From: an uncultured Bacteroidales bacterium
GTDB lineage: Bacteria > Bacteroidota > Bacteroidia > Bacteroidales > F082
Assembly (NCBI GenBank): GCA_900318465.1
Contig: ONKQ01000033.1
Coordinates: 1-64,000, forward strand
DNA length: 64,000 nucleotides
Reading direction: 5' to 3'
Below, one piece after another: positions 16,764-26,187 of the stretch. Positions within the stretch are counted from its first letter, which is position 1. Each line of letters starts with the position of its first letter. Under the pieces are notes generated by a model that did not search any database, was not told the origin of the DNA, and was given only the letters and a program-made list of their open reading frames with translations. Position numbers and translations under genes: made by a program.

Positions 16764-17951
16764 TTATTTCAAAATTCCTAATTCTTTACCAATCTTCACG
16801 AAGGCGGCAATGCACTTGTCAAGGTGCTCACGCTCATGGGCGGCACTTACTTGCACACGGATACGGGCTTGTCCCTTCGGCACCACAGGATAGTAGAATC
16901 CCGTGACGAAGATGCCTTCTTCCTGCAACTTGGCGGCAAACTTCTGCGACAGCGGGGCATCGTAGAGCATCACGGCGCAAATGGCGGATTGCGAAGGCTT
17001 GCAGTCGAAGCCAGCCTCGGTCATCTTCTTGATGAAGTATTCGGTGTTGGCGTGGAGCTTGTCTTGCAGCGTGTTGGTCTCGCTCATCATCTCGAACATG
17101 CGGATGCCTGCGGCCACGAGGCCCGGAGCCATCGAGTTGGAGAACAGATACGGACGGCTGCGCTGACGCAGCATGTCGATGATTTCCTTGCGGCCCGTGG
17201 TGAAGCCACCCATGGCACCACCGAAGGCCTTGCCGAGAGTACCAGTCAGGATTTCAATCTTGCCACGGAGGTTGAAGTGCTCAGTCACACCGCGACCGGT
17301 CTTGCCGACCACGCCAGCAGAGTGGCTTTCGTCCACCATCACCATGGCGTTGTATTTCTGGGCCAGTTCGTAAATCTTGTCGAGCGGGCAAACGTTGCCG
17401 TCCATGGAGAACACGCCATCGGTGACGATGAGGCGGAAACGGCAGCCTTGAGCGTCTTGTAATTGCTTCTCAAGGTCGGCCATGTCAGCGTTGGCATAGC
17501 GGAAACGCTGAGCCTTGCAGAGACGCACGCCGTCGATGATGGAAGCGTGGTTCAAAGCATCGGAGATGATGGCATCGTCGGGACCGAGCAGCGGCTCAAA
17601 CACACCGCCGTTGGCATCGAAGCAAGCGGCGTAAAGGATGGTGTCTTCCGTGCCGAAGAACTCAGCAATCTTGGCTTCCAGTTTCTTGTGGAGGTCTTGG
17701 CAGCCGCAGATGAAGCGGACCGAAGCCATACCATAGCCACGGGCATCCATGCCGTCTTTGGCGGCCTGAATCAATTCGGGATTGTCGGCGAGGCCGAGAT
17801 AGTTGTTTGCACAGAAGTTGAGGCACACCTTGCCGCCAACCATGATTTCAGCGCCTTGTGCGCTCTCGATGATGCGTTCACGTTTATAAAGGCCATCGGC
17901 TTCAATCTGAGCCAATTCCTTCTTCAGATACTCTTGAAAATTTGCGTACAT
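16764..17951 (-). CDS. kbl: Glycine C-acetyltransferase (2-amino-3-ketobutyrate CoA ligase)
   Basis: A 395-residue PLP enzyme of the alpha-oxoamine synthase family. It thiolytically splits 2-amino-3-ketobutyrate with CoA into glycine and acetyl-CoA. The PLP lysine is K241 in TGTLGKAFGG. NNYLGLADNPEL, DALNHASIIDG and MVDESHSAGVVGKTGRG are characteristic. Length is standard. It precedes tdh in the same direction, forming a threonine utilisation pair. Upstream lies a heptamer repeat block. Confidence 0.96.
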   Translation of the reverse strand: MYANFQEYLKKELAQIEADGLYKRERIIESAQGAEIMVGGKVCLNFCANNYLGLADNPELIQAAKDGMDARGYGMASVRFICGCQDLHKKLEAKIAEFFGTEDTILYAACFDANGGVFEPLLGPDDAIISDALNHASIIDGVRLCKAQRFRYANADMADLEKQLQDAQGCRFRLIVTDGVFSMDGNVCPLDKIYELAQKYNAMVMVDESHSAGVVGKTGRGVTEHFNLRGKIEILTGTLGKAFGGAMGGFTTGRKEIIDMLRQRSRPYLFSNSMAPGLVAAGIRMFEMMSETNTLQDKLHANTEYFIKKMTEAGFDCKPSQSAICAVMLYDAPLSQKFAAKLQEEGIFVTGFYYPVVPKGQARIRVQVSAAHEREHLDKCIAAFVKIGKELGILK

Positions 17952-17982
17952 CAGTTATGCAGTCTGTTAGTATGTAGAAGTG

Positions 17983-18017
17983 CAACTGCCAACTATCAAC
18001 TGTCAACTGCCAACTGA
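17983..18017. repeat. CAACTnn heptamer array
   Basis: Five consecutive heptamers starting CAACT (CAACTGC, CAACTAT, CAACTGT, CAACTGC, CAACTGA) lie upstream of kbl. A related array (CAACTCT) sits in frame in mfd at 57231-57265. Confidence 0.75.
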
Positions 18018-18085
18018 TTTTGCCGCAAAGGTACGAAAAGGATTGACAAGTTGGAACAATTTTCTACGGAAATTTCATTTGGTAC

Positions 18086-18120
18086 AAATTTTCGATTCAA
18101 TCGTAAATCTGTACGGAAAA
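18086..18120. repeat. 35-bp direct repeat, copy 1, beside the T9SS hydrolase gene
   Basis: Positions 18086-18120 match 19454-19488 at 34 of 35 bases (core TCGATTCAATCGTAAATCTG, with an internal ATTCAAT-like hairpin half). The two copies lie on either side of the hydrolase gene in the same orientation. Confidence 0.85.
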
Positions 18121-18121
18121 G

Positions 18122-19369
18122 TTATCGTTTCACAAATTTCCGAACAGCACAAACGCCTTCCTGCTCCATCCGAATGACATAAACACCCGACGGCCATTGC
18201 GAAACATCAATAGTAGATGATGAATTTACATTGCTCTCAGAAAGCATTTTTCGACCCATCACATCCGTCACAACCCAACTTAAAGGCCTGTTTTTCAAAT
18301 CTTCAGAAAATCGAATCGTCACGAGGTCGGTGGCGGGATTGGGATAAACCTGTATCTCTAACTCCTCCATTTCGGGAATCGAAATCGGTAATATCAGGTG
18401 CTGAAACAGGAAGTCGCGGGTGATGCTAAAGCAGGCATCGAATTTTTCATCATTCAGTGTATAAAGCACTGGAACATAATAGAAAGCGTGTCCCTCGCCC
18501 TCAAACGGGTGAAATTCGTAATCTGTGATGCCGATTTCATCAAGTTGGCCAACTATGGCATGGGAGCCGTACATATAAGGCATCACACCAGGGAGAATCC
18601 CATTGTAGCAATAGCCCGAGTCATAAGGCACGGTGGTGTCGTCGGTGCCGTGAATCATGCACAGCGGCACATATTCCTCTTTGTCGATGACATCGAGGCC
18701 ATTCACGCCGCCCCAATGTGGAACTGCTCCAGCCACCGCTGGCGAAACACCGGCATATTCTTCATAACCCGAACTGTGCATCGAGCCCAAATCGGGGCTT
18801 TCGAAGGTTTCCGCCGGACGCTCATCCTCGTCCATGAACAGTTCACAAAAAATGGCAATCGAGCCAGCCGAGTTGCCAAGCAGAAAGACCTGTTCCGGGT
18901 CAATCCTGTATTCATCGCAATGGTATTTGAAAAACCGAATCGCAGCACTGACGTCCTGAGCCGCCATGTAAGCATCGCGAATCAGTGCTGTGGCACTGAG
19001 GTTCCATATCGAAATCAAGCGGTAGTCGATGGAGGCCGCCGCATAGCCATGCTTCGCCAAGCGTGTGCAATACTCTACCATGTCGGCATAATCGCGACCA
19101 CCGGCAACGAAAGCCCCGCCGAAAACCGTAATCACCAACGGGCGCGCCGAAAGGGTGTCGCCTTGCGGTTCGTAGAAGTCAAGTAATAAGGTGGTGGGTG
19201 ACGTTTCACCCTCCTTGACAGCACTGCTGAAAGGGATATTCGTGGAAACGGTCACTTCGTCAAAGACGGGCTCGGCATAGCGCACACCTTGTGCCATTGC
19301 CATATTCGTGAACAAGCCACACAACAGGCCAATTAAGGCTAAAAATCCGGTTGTCTTCATTCTATTCAT
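18122..19369 (-). CDS. Secreted alpha/beta-hydrolase (esterase-like) with T9SS type-A sorting tail
   Basis: A 415-residue protein. The signal peptide ends near MAMAQG (residues 1-27). The hydrolase part has TVFGGAFVAGG (oxyanion loop, HGG-like) and the nucleophile elbow GNSAGS, with candidate acid and histidine in HGTDDTTVPY and EGEGHAFY. The last ~75 residues (IQVYPNPATDLVTI ... SGVYVIRMEQEG ... KFVKR) form a type-A T9SS sorting domain. The likely role is an extracellular or surface carboxylesterase; substrate unknown. The gene lies alone between 35-bp direct repeats. Confidence 0.85.
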   Translation of the reverse strand: MNRMKTTGFLALIGLLCGLFTNMAMAQGVRYAEPVFDEVTVSTNIPFSSAVKEGETSPTTLLLDFYEPQGDTLSARPLVITVFGGAFVAGGRDYADMVEYCTRLAKHGYAAASIDYRLISIWNLSATALIRDAYMAAQDVSAAIRFFKYHCDEYRIDPEQVFLLGNSAGSIAIFCELFMDEDERPAETFESPDLGSMHSSGYEEYAGVSPAVAGAVPHWGGVNGLDVIDKEEYVPLCMIHGTDDTTVPYDSGYCYNGILPGVMPYMYGSHAIVGQLDEIGITDYEFHPFEGEGHAFYYVPVLYTLNDEKFDACFSITRDFLFQHLILPISIPEMEELEIQVYPNPATDLVTIRFSEDLKNRPLSWVVTDVMGRKMLSESNVNSSSTIDVSQWPSGVYVIRMEQEGVCAVRKFVKR

Positions 19370-19453
19370 TTGCTTGATGTTTTATTTCACTGCAAAAATA
19401 GGAAAAAACCAGAAAACCCAAGTGCTTTTTAGACACCTGTTTTTGACGGGTAA

Positions 19454-19488
19454 AAATTTTCGATTCAATCGTAAATCTGAACGGAAAA
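19454..19488. repeat. 35-bp direct repeat, copy 2, upstream of the T9SS hydrolase gene
   Basis: Second copy of the 18086-18120 repeat with a single T to A difference, in the promoter-side gap (19370-19589) of the hydrolase gene. The remainder of that gap is AT-rich with no gene visible. Confidence 0.85.
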
Positions 19489-19589
19489 ATATGACACACC
19501 AAAAAAGTGATCCAACTAAACGAAAAACAAACAACAACTGCTATCTGCTAATATGTAAGTTTCTGTTTATCTTGTTCTTTCGTCTAATC

Positions 19590-19988
19590 CTATTTTAATT
19601 CAACTAATGATTTTATCTTGTTTAAATATTTTTCTACTTTTTCAAACAACGGCTCCACCTCTTCCTGATGCCATTCAATGAAATCATCATAATCGCCTGT
19701 CTTGCGCATGTTTTGAAGTCGAGCCAAAAGTTTAGCATCTTCTTTCGAAATAACGCCAGTAATAACAAACTTCTGTCCTATCATCCCAATCACGCCTTCA
19801 TGTGACTTCGCAACAATCCCATTTTGAATCAACAAAGCCTTTGATGCATAATAGGCCGCATAATACAAACGATTGGCTGCCAAAGTCCAATGATTATCAT
19901 CAGCGCAATCACGGGCTTCAACCACAGTTCCGTACGCTTTCTCAATGCGGTATTTCACCAAGGCATCTCTTTCATCTTTTGTCAGCAT
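19590..19988 (-). CDS. HEPN domain protein of a HEPN/MNT pair
   Basis: A 132-residue helical protein. The NRLYYAAYYASKALL segment around residues 39-53 is typical of the HEPN family that pairs with minimal nucleotidyltransferases. A clear R-x4-6-H catalytic motif is not evident, unlike the HepT gene at 15047, so this may be a non-nuclease HEPN partner. It overlaps the upstream nucleotidyltransferase gene by seven bases. Confidence 0.8.
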   Translation of the reverse strand: MLTKDERDALVKYRIEKAYGTVVEARDCADDNHWTLAANRLYYAAYYASKALLIQNGIVAKSHEGVIGMIGQKFVITGVISKEDAKLLARLQNMRKTGDYDDFIEWHQEEVEPLFEKVEKYLNKIKSLVELK

Positions 19989-20305
19989 AACTCAATCCCT
20001 TCTTGCATTACATTCTTATAAAAAGGTGTAATCTGCCGCTGCTGCCACTCTCTGTAAGTATAAACCACGGGATTGATTTCCACACCAAGCGACCAACCCA
20101 ATGAAATGAACGGGAAAGCCCATCTGTCGAAATCTCCATTGCTAACTTTTTCGCCATCAACAAGTAACAGCAAGTCCCAATCCGAGTCAGGTTGTGCATC
20201 ATTTCTCGCTTGAGAGCCGAAAAGCAGCAATTTGGAATGCTCGGGTAGTATCTCCTTGCCGAGTTTCCTTATCAATTCTTCTATTTCAAGCTGCTGGGCA
20301 GACAT
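19982..20305 (-). CDS. Minimal nucleotidyltransferase of a HEPN/MNT pair
   Basis: A 107-residue protein starting [12 protein letters not shown]. It has LLLFGSQAR and, ten residues on, SDWDLLLLV, the GS...DxD nucleotidyltransferase motif. The start at 20305 avoids a long frame that runs back through the cysS promoter. It is divergently oriented from cysS. Second MNT/HEPN unit in the window. Confidence 0.8.
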   Translation of the reverse strand: MSAQQLEIEELIRKLGKEILPEHSKLLLFGSQARNDAQPDSDWDLLLLVDGEKVSNGDFDRWAFPFISLGWSLGVEINPVVYTYREWQQRQITPFYKNVMQEGIELC

Positions 20306-20356
20306 TTCTTGTTCGTTTTTCAGCCGCAAATATAAACATTTTTTCTTGACACAAGG

Positions 20357-20392
20357 TTTTTGTTGCCCAATCGCTTTATTTTGTACTTTTGC
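20357..20392 (+). promoter_or_regulatory. Promoter of cysS
   Basis: TTTTTG (20357-20362) and TACTTTTG (20384-20391) are spaced by 21 bases, a good match to the TTTG / TAnnTTTG Bacteroidota promoter. The ATG follows 23 bases after the -7 box. Confidence 0.7.
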
Positions 20393-20414
20393 ACAAAATT
20401 CAAAATCTACAAAG

Positions 20415-21905
20415 ATGAACGGCACCTTATATATTTACAACAGCCTCTCGCGCTGCAAGCAACCTTTCAAGCCTTTGAACGCCCCGCATGTGGGAATGTA
20501 TGTCTGCGGTCCCACCGTTTATGGCGATGCTCACCTCGGCCACGCGAGGCCAGCCATCACTTTCGACTTGGTTTTCAGGTATTTGCAGCACCTTGGCTAC
20601 AAAGTACGTTATGTGCGCAACATCACCGACGTGGGCCATTTGGAGCACGATGCCGACGAAGGCGAGGACAAAATCGCAAAGAAAGCCCGCCTAGAAAACC
20701 TCGAACCGATGGAGGTGGCGCAATACTTCACCAACCGCTACCACGCCGCGATGGACAAGCTGAATGTGCTGCGCCCCTCGATTGAACCACACGCTTCGGG
20801 ACACATTATCGAACAGATTGCGATGGTGCAGAAAATCCTCGACCACGGCTATGCCTACGTCGAAAACGGCTCAGTGTATTTCGACATCGAGAAATATAAC
20901 AAGGAGCACCCATACGGCATCCTCTCGGGACGCAACTTCGAGGAAATGCTCAACACCACGCGCGAACTGAGCGGCCAAGAGGAAAAACACAACCCTGTCG
21001 ATTTCGCTTTGTGGAAAAAGGCTGAGCCTAAGCACATCATGCGTTGGCCTTCGCCTTGGAGCGACGGTTTCCCGGGCTGGCACATGGAGTGCTCGGCGAT
21101 GGGTTGCAAATATCTTGGCGAGACCTTCGACATTCACGGCGGCGGCATGGATCTCATGTTCCCGCACCATGAGTCGGAGATCGCGCAGAGCGTGGCGGCC
21201 AACGGCAAGCAGCCTGTCACTTATTGGATGCACAACAACATGATCACCATCGGCGGGCAGAAGATGGGCAAGTCGCTCGGCAATTTCATCACTTTGGATG
21301 AGTTCTTCAACGGCAGCCACATCAACGCCAAGGGCGAGGAGATGATTGCGCAGCCCTACAGCCCCATGACCATCCGTTTCTTCATCCTGCAAGCCCACTA
21401 CCGCAGCACCTTGGACTTCTCGAACGAAGCCCTCCAAGCCGCCGAAAAGGGCTACAACCGCCTGATGGAAGCCGTGAAAGCCGCCAAGGGTCTGAAAGCC
21501 ACCGAAAGCGCTGCCAGTCTCGACATCCAAAAGATTGTGGATGCCTGCTACGATGCCATGAACGACGACTTCAACTCGCCCATCGTCATCGCGAACCTGT
21601 TTGAAGCCGTGCGCATCGTGAACACCGTGAAGGACGGCAAGGCACAAATCAACGCCGAAGAATTGACTTTGCTCAACAAGCTGTTCCAAGACTTTGTCTT
21701 CGACATTCTCGGACTCGTGGAAAGCAACGCCTCCGACGGCAGCGGTGCCCTCGTCGATGGCCTGATGCAGACCATCATCGACATCCGCAAGCAAGCCCGC
21801 GCCAACAAGGACTGGGCCACTTCAGACAAGATTCGTGACGAATTAGCCAAACTTCACATCACCTTGAAGGACGGCAAGGAAGGCACGAGTTGGGTGATAG
21901 ATTAG
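20415..21905 (+). CDS. cysS: Cysteinyl-tRNA synthetase
   Basis: A 496-residue class I aminoacyl-tRNA synthetase charging tRNA-Cys. The HIGH-type motif is H40-L-G-H43 in [10 protein letters not shown] and the KMSKS-type motif is KMGKS at 283-287. Zinc ligands are visible in YVCGPTVY and GWHMECSAM. The ATG at 20415 is supported by the promoter at 20357-20392; the upstream open frame is fortuitous. Highly biased codon use fits a housekeeping gene. Confidence 0.97.
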   Translation: MNGTLYIYNSLSRCKQPFKPLNAPHVGMYVCGPTVYGDAHLGHARPAITFDLVFRYLQHLGYKVRYVRNITDVGHLEHDADEGEDKIAKKARLENLEPMEVAQYFTNRYHAAMDKLNVLRPSIEPHASGHIIEQIAMVQKILDHGYAYVENGSVYFDIEKYNKEHPYGILSGRNFEEMLNTTRELSGQEEKHNPVDFALWKKAEPKHIMRWPSPWSDGFPGWHMECSAMGCKYLGETFDIHGGGMDLMFPHHESEIAQSVAANGKQPVTYWMHNNMITIGGQKMGKSLGNFITLDEFFNGSHINAKGEEMIAQPYSPMTIRFFILQAHYRSTLDFSNEALQAAEKGYNRLMEAVKAAKGLKATESAASLDIQKIVDACYDAMNDDFNSPIVIANLFEAVRIVNTVKDGKAQINAEELTLLNKLFQDFVFDILGLVESNASDGSGALVDGLMQTIIDIRKQARANKDWATSDKIRDELAKLHITLKDGKEGTSWVID

Positions 21906-21971
21906 TTGGCTGTTAGCTATTAGCATTTAGCTGTTAGCCTACGAGTTATCAAGCTAATAGCTAACTGCCAA
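21906..21971. repeat. 19-bp inverted repeat after cysS
   Basis: TTGGCTGTTAGCTATTAGC (21906-21924) pairs with GCTAATAGCTAACTGCCAA (21953-21971) at 18 of 19 positions. It starts directly at the cysS stop and is a GCTATTAGC-rich dispersed-repeat type that may also end transcription. Confidence 0.75.
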
Positions 21972-22024
21972 AAGCAAATTGCCAAACAGCTTAAATACAA
22001 GAAAAACAACATAAATCGAACATC

Positions 22025-23047
22025 ATGGCATACAAGTTCAAAAATCTCGTCTTCGAGGGCGGCGGCGTGAAGGGCATCGCTTACGTAGGTGCCCTCGAAG
22101 TGCTCGAGAAAGAAAAAATCTTGAGCAAAATCAAGCGCGTGGCAGGCACCTCGGCGGGTGCAATGATTGCCGTTTTGGTTGGATTGGGCTACACCTACGA
22201 AGACTTGAAAGAAATCCTTTGGAACCTTGATTTCAAGAATTTCATGGATGGTTCATGGGGGGTGATACGCAACACGAAACGCCTCATTGAGGACTATGGC
22301 TGGTACAAAGGCGACTTTTTCCGCAATGTGATGGGCGATTACATCAAGAAAAAGACTGGCAACAGCGAATCGACCTTTGCCGACATCGCCAAATTGATGG
22401 ACAAGGACAACAATTTCAAGGACATCTATCTGATTGGCAGCAACTTGTCGACAGGCTTCTCCGAGATTTTTTCATACGAGCATACCCCCCGTATGTGTGT
22501 GGCCGACGCTGCCCGCATTTCCATGTCCATTCCGCTGTTTTTCGCCTCCGTGCGCGGTATGCGTGGTGACATTTATGTGGACGGCGGCCTGTTAGACAAC
22601 TATGCCGTCAAGGTTTTCGACCGCGCCAAATACGTGAAAACCAACTTGGTACGCACCGAATATTACGAAAGAATCAACGAATCACTCAAAAATAATACGC
22701 GCAAGATTTCGGATTATGTCTACAACAAGGAGACTTTGGGGTTCCGTTTGGACAACGAAAACGAAATTGCCATGTTTCGCGACAACGCCGAACCACAAAT
22801 TCGCGAAATCGACGACATTTTCGACTACACCTCTGCTTTGCTGAACACCCTCATCGACTTCCAAAACAATGTACACCTGCACAGCGACGACTGGCAACGC
22901 ACCATTTACATCGACACTTTGGGGGTCAATTCCATCGACTTCAACATCGACGACAAAACGAAGCAAGCCCTTGTGGAATCAGGCGAAAAGCACACTAACG
23001 AATATCTTGAATGGTTCAACAACAACGAGGAGAAAGCCAACAAGTAG
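22025..23047 (+). CDS. Patatin-like phospholipase
   Basis: A 340-residue acyl hydrolase with the patatin fold: oxyanion loop GGGVKG at residues 12-17, nucleophile in GTSAG (about 41-45) and the catalytic Asp in DGGLLDN near residue 184. No signal peptide is visible, so it is probably cytoplasmic or peripheral. It is likely to hydrolyse phospholipids. No nucleotide cyclase or other CBASS gene is adjacent, so a defence role is not supported. Convergent with the radical SAM gene, with 5 bases between the stops. Confidence 0.85.
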   Translation: MAYKFKNLVFEGGGVKGIAYVGALEVLEKEKILSKIKRVAGTSAGAMIAVLVGLGYTYEDLKEILWNLDFKNFMDGSWGVIRNTKRLIEDYGWYKGDFFRNVMGDYIKKKTGNSESTFADIAKLMDKDNNFKDIYLIGSNLSTGFSEIFSYEHTPRMCVADAARISMSIPLFFASVRGMRGDIYVDGGLLDNYAVKVFDRAKYVKTNLVRTEYYERINESLKNNTRKISDYVYNKETLGFRLDNENEIAMFRDNAEPQIREIDDIFDYTSALLNTLIDFQNNVHLHSDDWQRTIYIDTLGVNSIDFNIDDKTKQALVESGEKHTNEYLEWFNNNEEKANK

Positions 23048-23052
23048 GCTCA

Positions 23053-23808
23053 TCAACCTTTTATCTGAATCATGAAACCCTCGTTGAGCAGCGGCTTGAC
23101 GAGGGCTTTCATTTCCTCGACGGTGAACTTCTGCAAGCCTTCTTCCGGCGTGGGGCGGTCGATGGTGTAGACCATGATTTCGCGTGGGCGCAAAGTGCGC
23201 ACAATGTCCATCCAGCCATTCAATACTTCAGGGCTTGACGAGTCGAAATCCTTGCTTTTCAGGAACATGGTCTGCAAGATGAAGTCGCCGTTGAACTGCT
23301 TCAAAGCTTCAACGACTCGATGGATGTCGTAGCCTGGTGTAGGATGGTTTATTTTCTCTGCCAATGCGTTGGTCGGGGCATCGATTTTCATTGTCGGGTT
23401 GTCGACCTTGCGCAAGGCGTTGAATACCTGTGGTATATGCACTCGCGTCGAATTCGACAGCACCGTCACCTTCGAGGCAGGATAATACTGGTCGCGAAGG
23501 CGGAGCGTATCGTCACTGATTTGTGGAAAGTCAGGGTTAAGGGTCGGCTCGCCGTCGCCGCTGAAGGTGATGGAGTCAATCGGCACCTGATTGGCCTTGC
23601 ATTGTTTCAGCTTGGTTTCCAAGGCATTGCGCACTTCAGCCGCTGTAGGCAACTTAGTGTCGCCGTGGCCGTCCTTGTTCCATCCACATTCACAATAGAT
23701 GCAGTCGAAAGAACAGATTTTGCCCTTTTCGGGCAGTAAATTAATGCCTAAGGAGCTGCCCAAGCGGCGACTGTGAATAGGCCCGAATACGACTTCTTCT
23801 CTAATCAT
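23053..23808 (-). CDS. Radical SAM protein
   Basis: A 251-residue protein starting MIREEVVFGPIHSRRLG. The 4Fe-4S cysteines are in CSFDCIYCEC (Cx3Cx2C), followed by ITFSGDGEPTLNPDF, a GxExTL-like SAM-binding region. The architecture is of small radical SAM enzymes related to the TYW1-like/COG0731 group. The substrate is unknown. The start at 23808 is chosen since the upstream frame runs into repeat sequence. Confidence 0.85.
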   Translation of the reverse strand: MIREEVVFGPIHSRRLGSSLGINLLPEKGKICSFDCIYCECGWNKDGHGDTKLPTAAEVRNALETKLKQCKANQVPIDSITFSGDGEPTLNPDFPQISDDTLRLRDQYYPASKVTVLSNSTRVHIPQVFNALRKVDNPTMKIDAPTNALAEKINHPTPGYDIHRVVEALKQFNGDFILQTMFLKSKDFDSSSPEVLNGWMDIVRTLRPREIMVYTIDRPTPEEGLQKFTVEEMKALVKPLLNEGFMIQIKG

Positions 23809-23861
23809 GGTTTTGTTTTTTAAGTAAGTGTTCAAAATCAAACTGCAATACCTTTTGACTA

Positions 23862-24037
23862 CGGGTCTTCGTGACACTGGACTTCGGGTATTTGTTTGAC
23901 TCGCAGTCTCGAAGTCTCAGGGTCTCGAAGTCTATTATGTAAACTAAATTTGCAAATCTTCTTATTATGGCTTATGACTAATAGCCTATGGCAAGCCGCA
24001 ATGTGTGGGCAAGCCATAGGCTATAGGCTATTGGCCA
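23862..24037. repeat. Repeat-rich gap between radical SAM gene and rny
   Basis: This 237-base gap has no gene. Near 23905-23935 GTCTCGAAGTCT occurs twice in tandem. Between 23979 and 24037, AATAGCCTATGGCAAGCC pairs with GGCAAGCCATAGGCTAT and a duplicated AGGCTATTGG, forming a long hairpin just downstream of the rny stop. Confidence 0.65.
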
Positions 24038-24045
24038 TTTATTAT

Positions 24046-25605
24046 TTATTTTGCGTATTGAACAGCGCGGGTTTCGCGGATGACCGTAATCTTGATCTGG
24101 CCAGGATATGTCATCTCGGTCTGGATCTTCTTCGAGAGGTCGTAGGCGATGCGGTCGGCGTCTTGGTCGGTCACCTTGTCGGCACCCACGATGACACGCA
24201 GCTCGCGGCCTGCTTGGATTGCGTAAGTCTTCACCACACCCGGGTAACTCATGGCCATTTCCTCCAACTTGTTCAGACGCTGGATGTAAGCCTCCACCAC
24301 TTCGCGGCGGGCACCAGGACGAGCGCCAGAGATGGCGTCGCACACCTGCACGATGGGCGAAATGAGGTTGTCCATCTCGATTTCCTCGTGGTGGGCACCG
24401 ATGGCATTGCAGATGTCGGGCTTCTCCTTGAGACGCTCGGCCACCTTCATACCGAGGATGGCATGTGGAAGCTCCTCCTCGTTGTCGGCCACCTTACCTA
24501 TATCGTGCAACAGTCCAGCGCGCTTGGCTGCTTTCGGGTTGATGCCCAATTCAGCGGCCATTGTCGCGCAGAGCTTGGCCGTCTCGATGGAGTGCTGTAG
24601 CAAGTTCTGTCCATAGCTGGTGCGATACTTCATGCGACCCACCATCTTGATGAGTTCAGGATGCAGGTTGTGGATGCCAAGGTCGATGGAGGTGCGCTTT
24701 CCGATTTCGATAATCTCCTGATCCACTTGCTTTTCCACCTTATGGACCACCTCTTCAATGCGGGCGGGATGGATGCGACCGTCAACGACGAGTTTCTGCA
24801 ACGAGAGGCGGGCAATCTCACGACGAATGGGGTCGAAGCCTGAAATGAGGATGGCATCAGGGCTGTCGTCGATGATGATTTCGACACCCGTCAAGGATTC
24901 AAGGGTGCGGATGTTGCGGCCTTCACGCCCGATGATGCGACCCTTAATCTCGTCATTCTCAATGTTGAACACGCTGACCGTGTTCTCGATGGCCGTCTCA
25001 GAAGCCGTGCGCTGGATGGTTTCCAACACGATTTTCTTGGCCGTCTGTGCCGCACTCATCTTGGCGTCTTCGGTGATTTCCTTGACGTAGACCATAGCTT
25101 CGGCTTGGGCGTCTTCCTTGACAAGCTCAATGAGTTGTTCCTTGGCTTCCTTGGCCGAAAGGCCGCTAATGGTTTCCAACTTCTCCGATTCCTCTTTGTA
25201 GATACGGTCGAGGTCGGCCTTCTTTTTGTTGAAGCCATCCAATTGTGCGTCAAGCTTTTGTTGAGCCGATTGCACTTCCTTGGCTTTACGATTGACCTCT
25301 TCCATTTTCTTGTTGGCCTGTTGCTGAAGCTGGTTGGCGCGATTCTCCACATTTTGTGCTTCGCGCTTGCGCTCGTTGCATTCCTTCTCGTTTTCGTCTT
25401 TCATTTGGAGGAACTTCTCCTTGGCTTGCAGGATGCGTTCTTTCTTGATGACTTCAGCCTTTTCCTTGGCTTCTTCGAGCAGGGCGGTTTGTTCTTTGAT
25501 GACAGCATTTTTCAGCAAAGTAGCTGTGATAAAATAGCCAACAGCCAAACCCACCAAAAGGGCTGCTATTGGAATTACAAAGGTTAATGCGTTTAGTAAT
25601 AACAT
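24046..25605 (-). CDS. rny: Ribonuclease Y
   Basis: A 519-residue membrane-anchored endoribonuclease that starts mRNA decay. One N-terminal membrane helix (residues 4-26) is followed by a long coiled coil (~40-190), a KH domain ([20 protein letters not shown]) and an HD domain ([27 protein letters not shown]). Length and order are standard. It lies 3' of the 6S RNA and zapA, an arrangement common in Bacteroidales. Confidence 0.97.
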   Translation of the reverse strand: MLLLNALTFVIPIAALLVGLAVGYFITATLLKNAVIKEQTALLEEAKEKAEVIKKERILQAKEKFLQMKDENEKECNERKREAQNVENRANQLQQQANKKMEEVNRKAKEVQSAQQKLDAQLDGFNKKKADLDRIYKEESEKLETISGLSAKEAKEQLIELVKEDAQAEAMVYVKEITEDAKMSAAQTAKKIVLETIQRTASETAIENTVSVFNIENDEIKGRIIGREGRNIRTLESLTGVEIIIDDSPDAILISGFDPIRREIARLSLQKLVVDGRIHPARIEEVVHKVEKQVDQEIIEIGKRTSIDLGIHNLHPELIKMVGRMKYRTSYGQNLLQHSIETAKLCATMAAELGINPKAAKRAGLLHDIGKVADNEEELPHAILGMKVAERLKEKPDICNAIGAHHEEIEMDNLISPIVQVCDAISGARPGARREVVEAYIQRLNKLEEMAMSYPGVVKTYAIQAGRELRVIVGADKVTDQDADRIAYDLSKKIQTEMTYPGQIKITVIRETRAVQYAK

Positions 25606-25641
25606 TTTAAAAACTTGTTTTTACCCGATTTGCGAGGAAAA

Positions 25642-25840
25642 GAAAAAAGAAACTGCCTGCCTATGGGAAATGTGTAAACCCCAAAAGATACGCTTGTGGC
25701 CGCCGCGTTGCGCAAACGTCCACCGGCACCAATAGTGCTTCCCCGAAGGGAATGAGGCCTGTTTTTGCAGTGCGCGAGTCGACCGATTAATGTGTTTTTA
25801 ATGTTGAGTTTACCAGTTGCGATGAACAGGCAGTTTCAGA
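25642..25840 (-). ncRNA. ssrS: 6S RNA (SsrS) candidate between zapA and rny
   Basis: The 270-base zapA-rny gap has no reading frame. On the minus strand it shows a closing helix GAAACTGCCTG/CAGGCAGTTTC (25827-25837 with 25649-25659), an inner GTAAAC/GTTTAC pair and further GC-rich helices, including a CCCTTCGGGG tetraloop-like hairpin at 25741-25750. A U-rich TTTCTTTTTTC end follows at about 25650-25640. A ~200-nt rod with a central bubble immediately after zapA is the classic 6S RNA position, so RNA polymerase binding is inferred. A covariance-model search would settle it. Confidence 0.7.
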
Positions 25841-25875
25841 TCTTCAAAGAACCAAAGGCCGCTTTGTGTTGCGAC

Positions 25876-26163
25876 TTATGCGAGTTGGTCACTCAGTAAG
25901 GCATTCATTTCGTTCAACTTACGTTCCAAATGCTGATCCTTAAAGGCAATGTCATTCTCATTCTTGACAACCGTGGCCGCCAACTGCAAGGCTGTCATGG
26001 CCAAAAGGTCTTGGTCGTTCTTGTAGGCGTAGTGCTTGGCATAGAACCTCACCCTCTCGTTGATGAGTGCCGCAGCCTTACGCACCTTCTCCTCGTCAGC
26101 GCGAGCCACCGACAAGCGATAGGGCTTGTCCATGATGTTGATATTGATGGTTATTTCATCCAT
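25876..26163 (-). CDS. zapA: Cell division protein ZapA
   Basis: A 95-residue protein starting MDEITININIMDKPYRLSV, matching the ZapA N-terminal domain, with EEKVRKAAALINERV and a C-terminal coiled coil. It binds and bundles FtsZ at the division ring. The ATG at 26163 is chosen because the upstream start adds five atypical residues. It follows a small coiled-coil gene by 24 bases and precedes the 6S RNA. Confidence 0.9.
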   Translation of the reverse strand: MDEITININIMDKPYRLSVARADEEKVRKAAALINERVRFYAKHYAYKNDQDLLAMTALQLAATVVKNENDIAFKDQHLERKLNEMNALLSDQLA

Positions 26164-26187
26164 TGCGCTGAATATCAAGTATTTGAG

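Noticed and set aside
22025..23047. Patatin gene as a CBASS effector
   Set aside because: No cyclic-nucleotide synthase, HORMA or E1/E2-like gene is adjacent; neighbours are cysS and a radical SAM gene.
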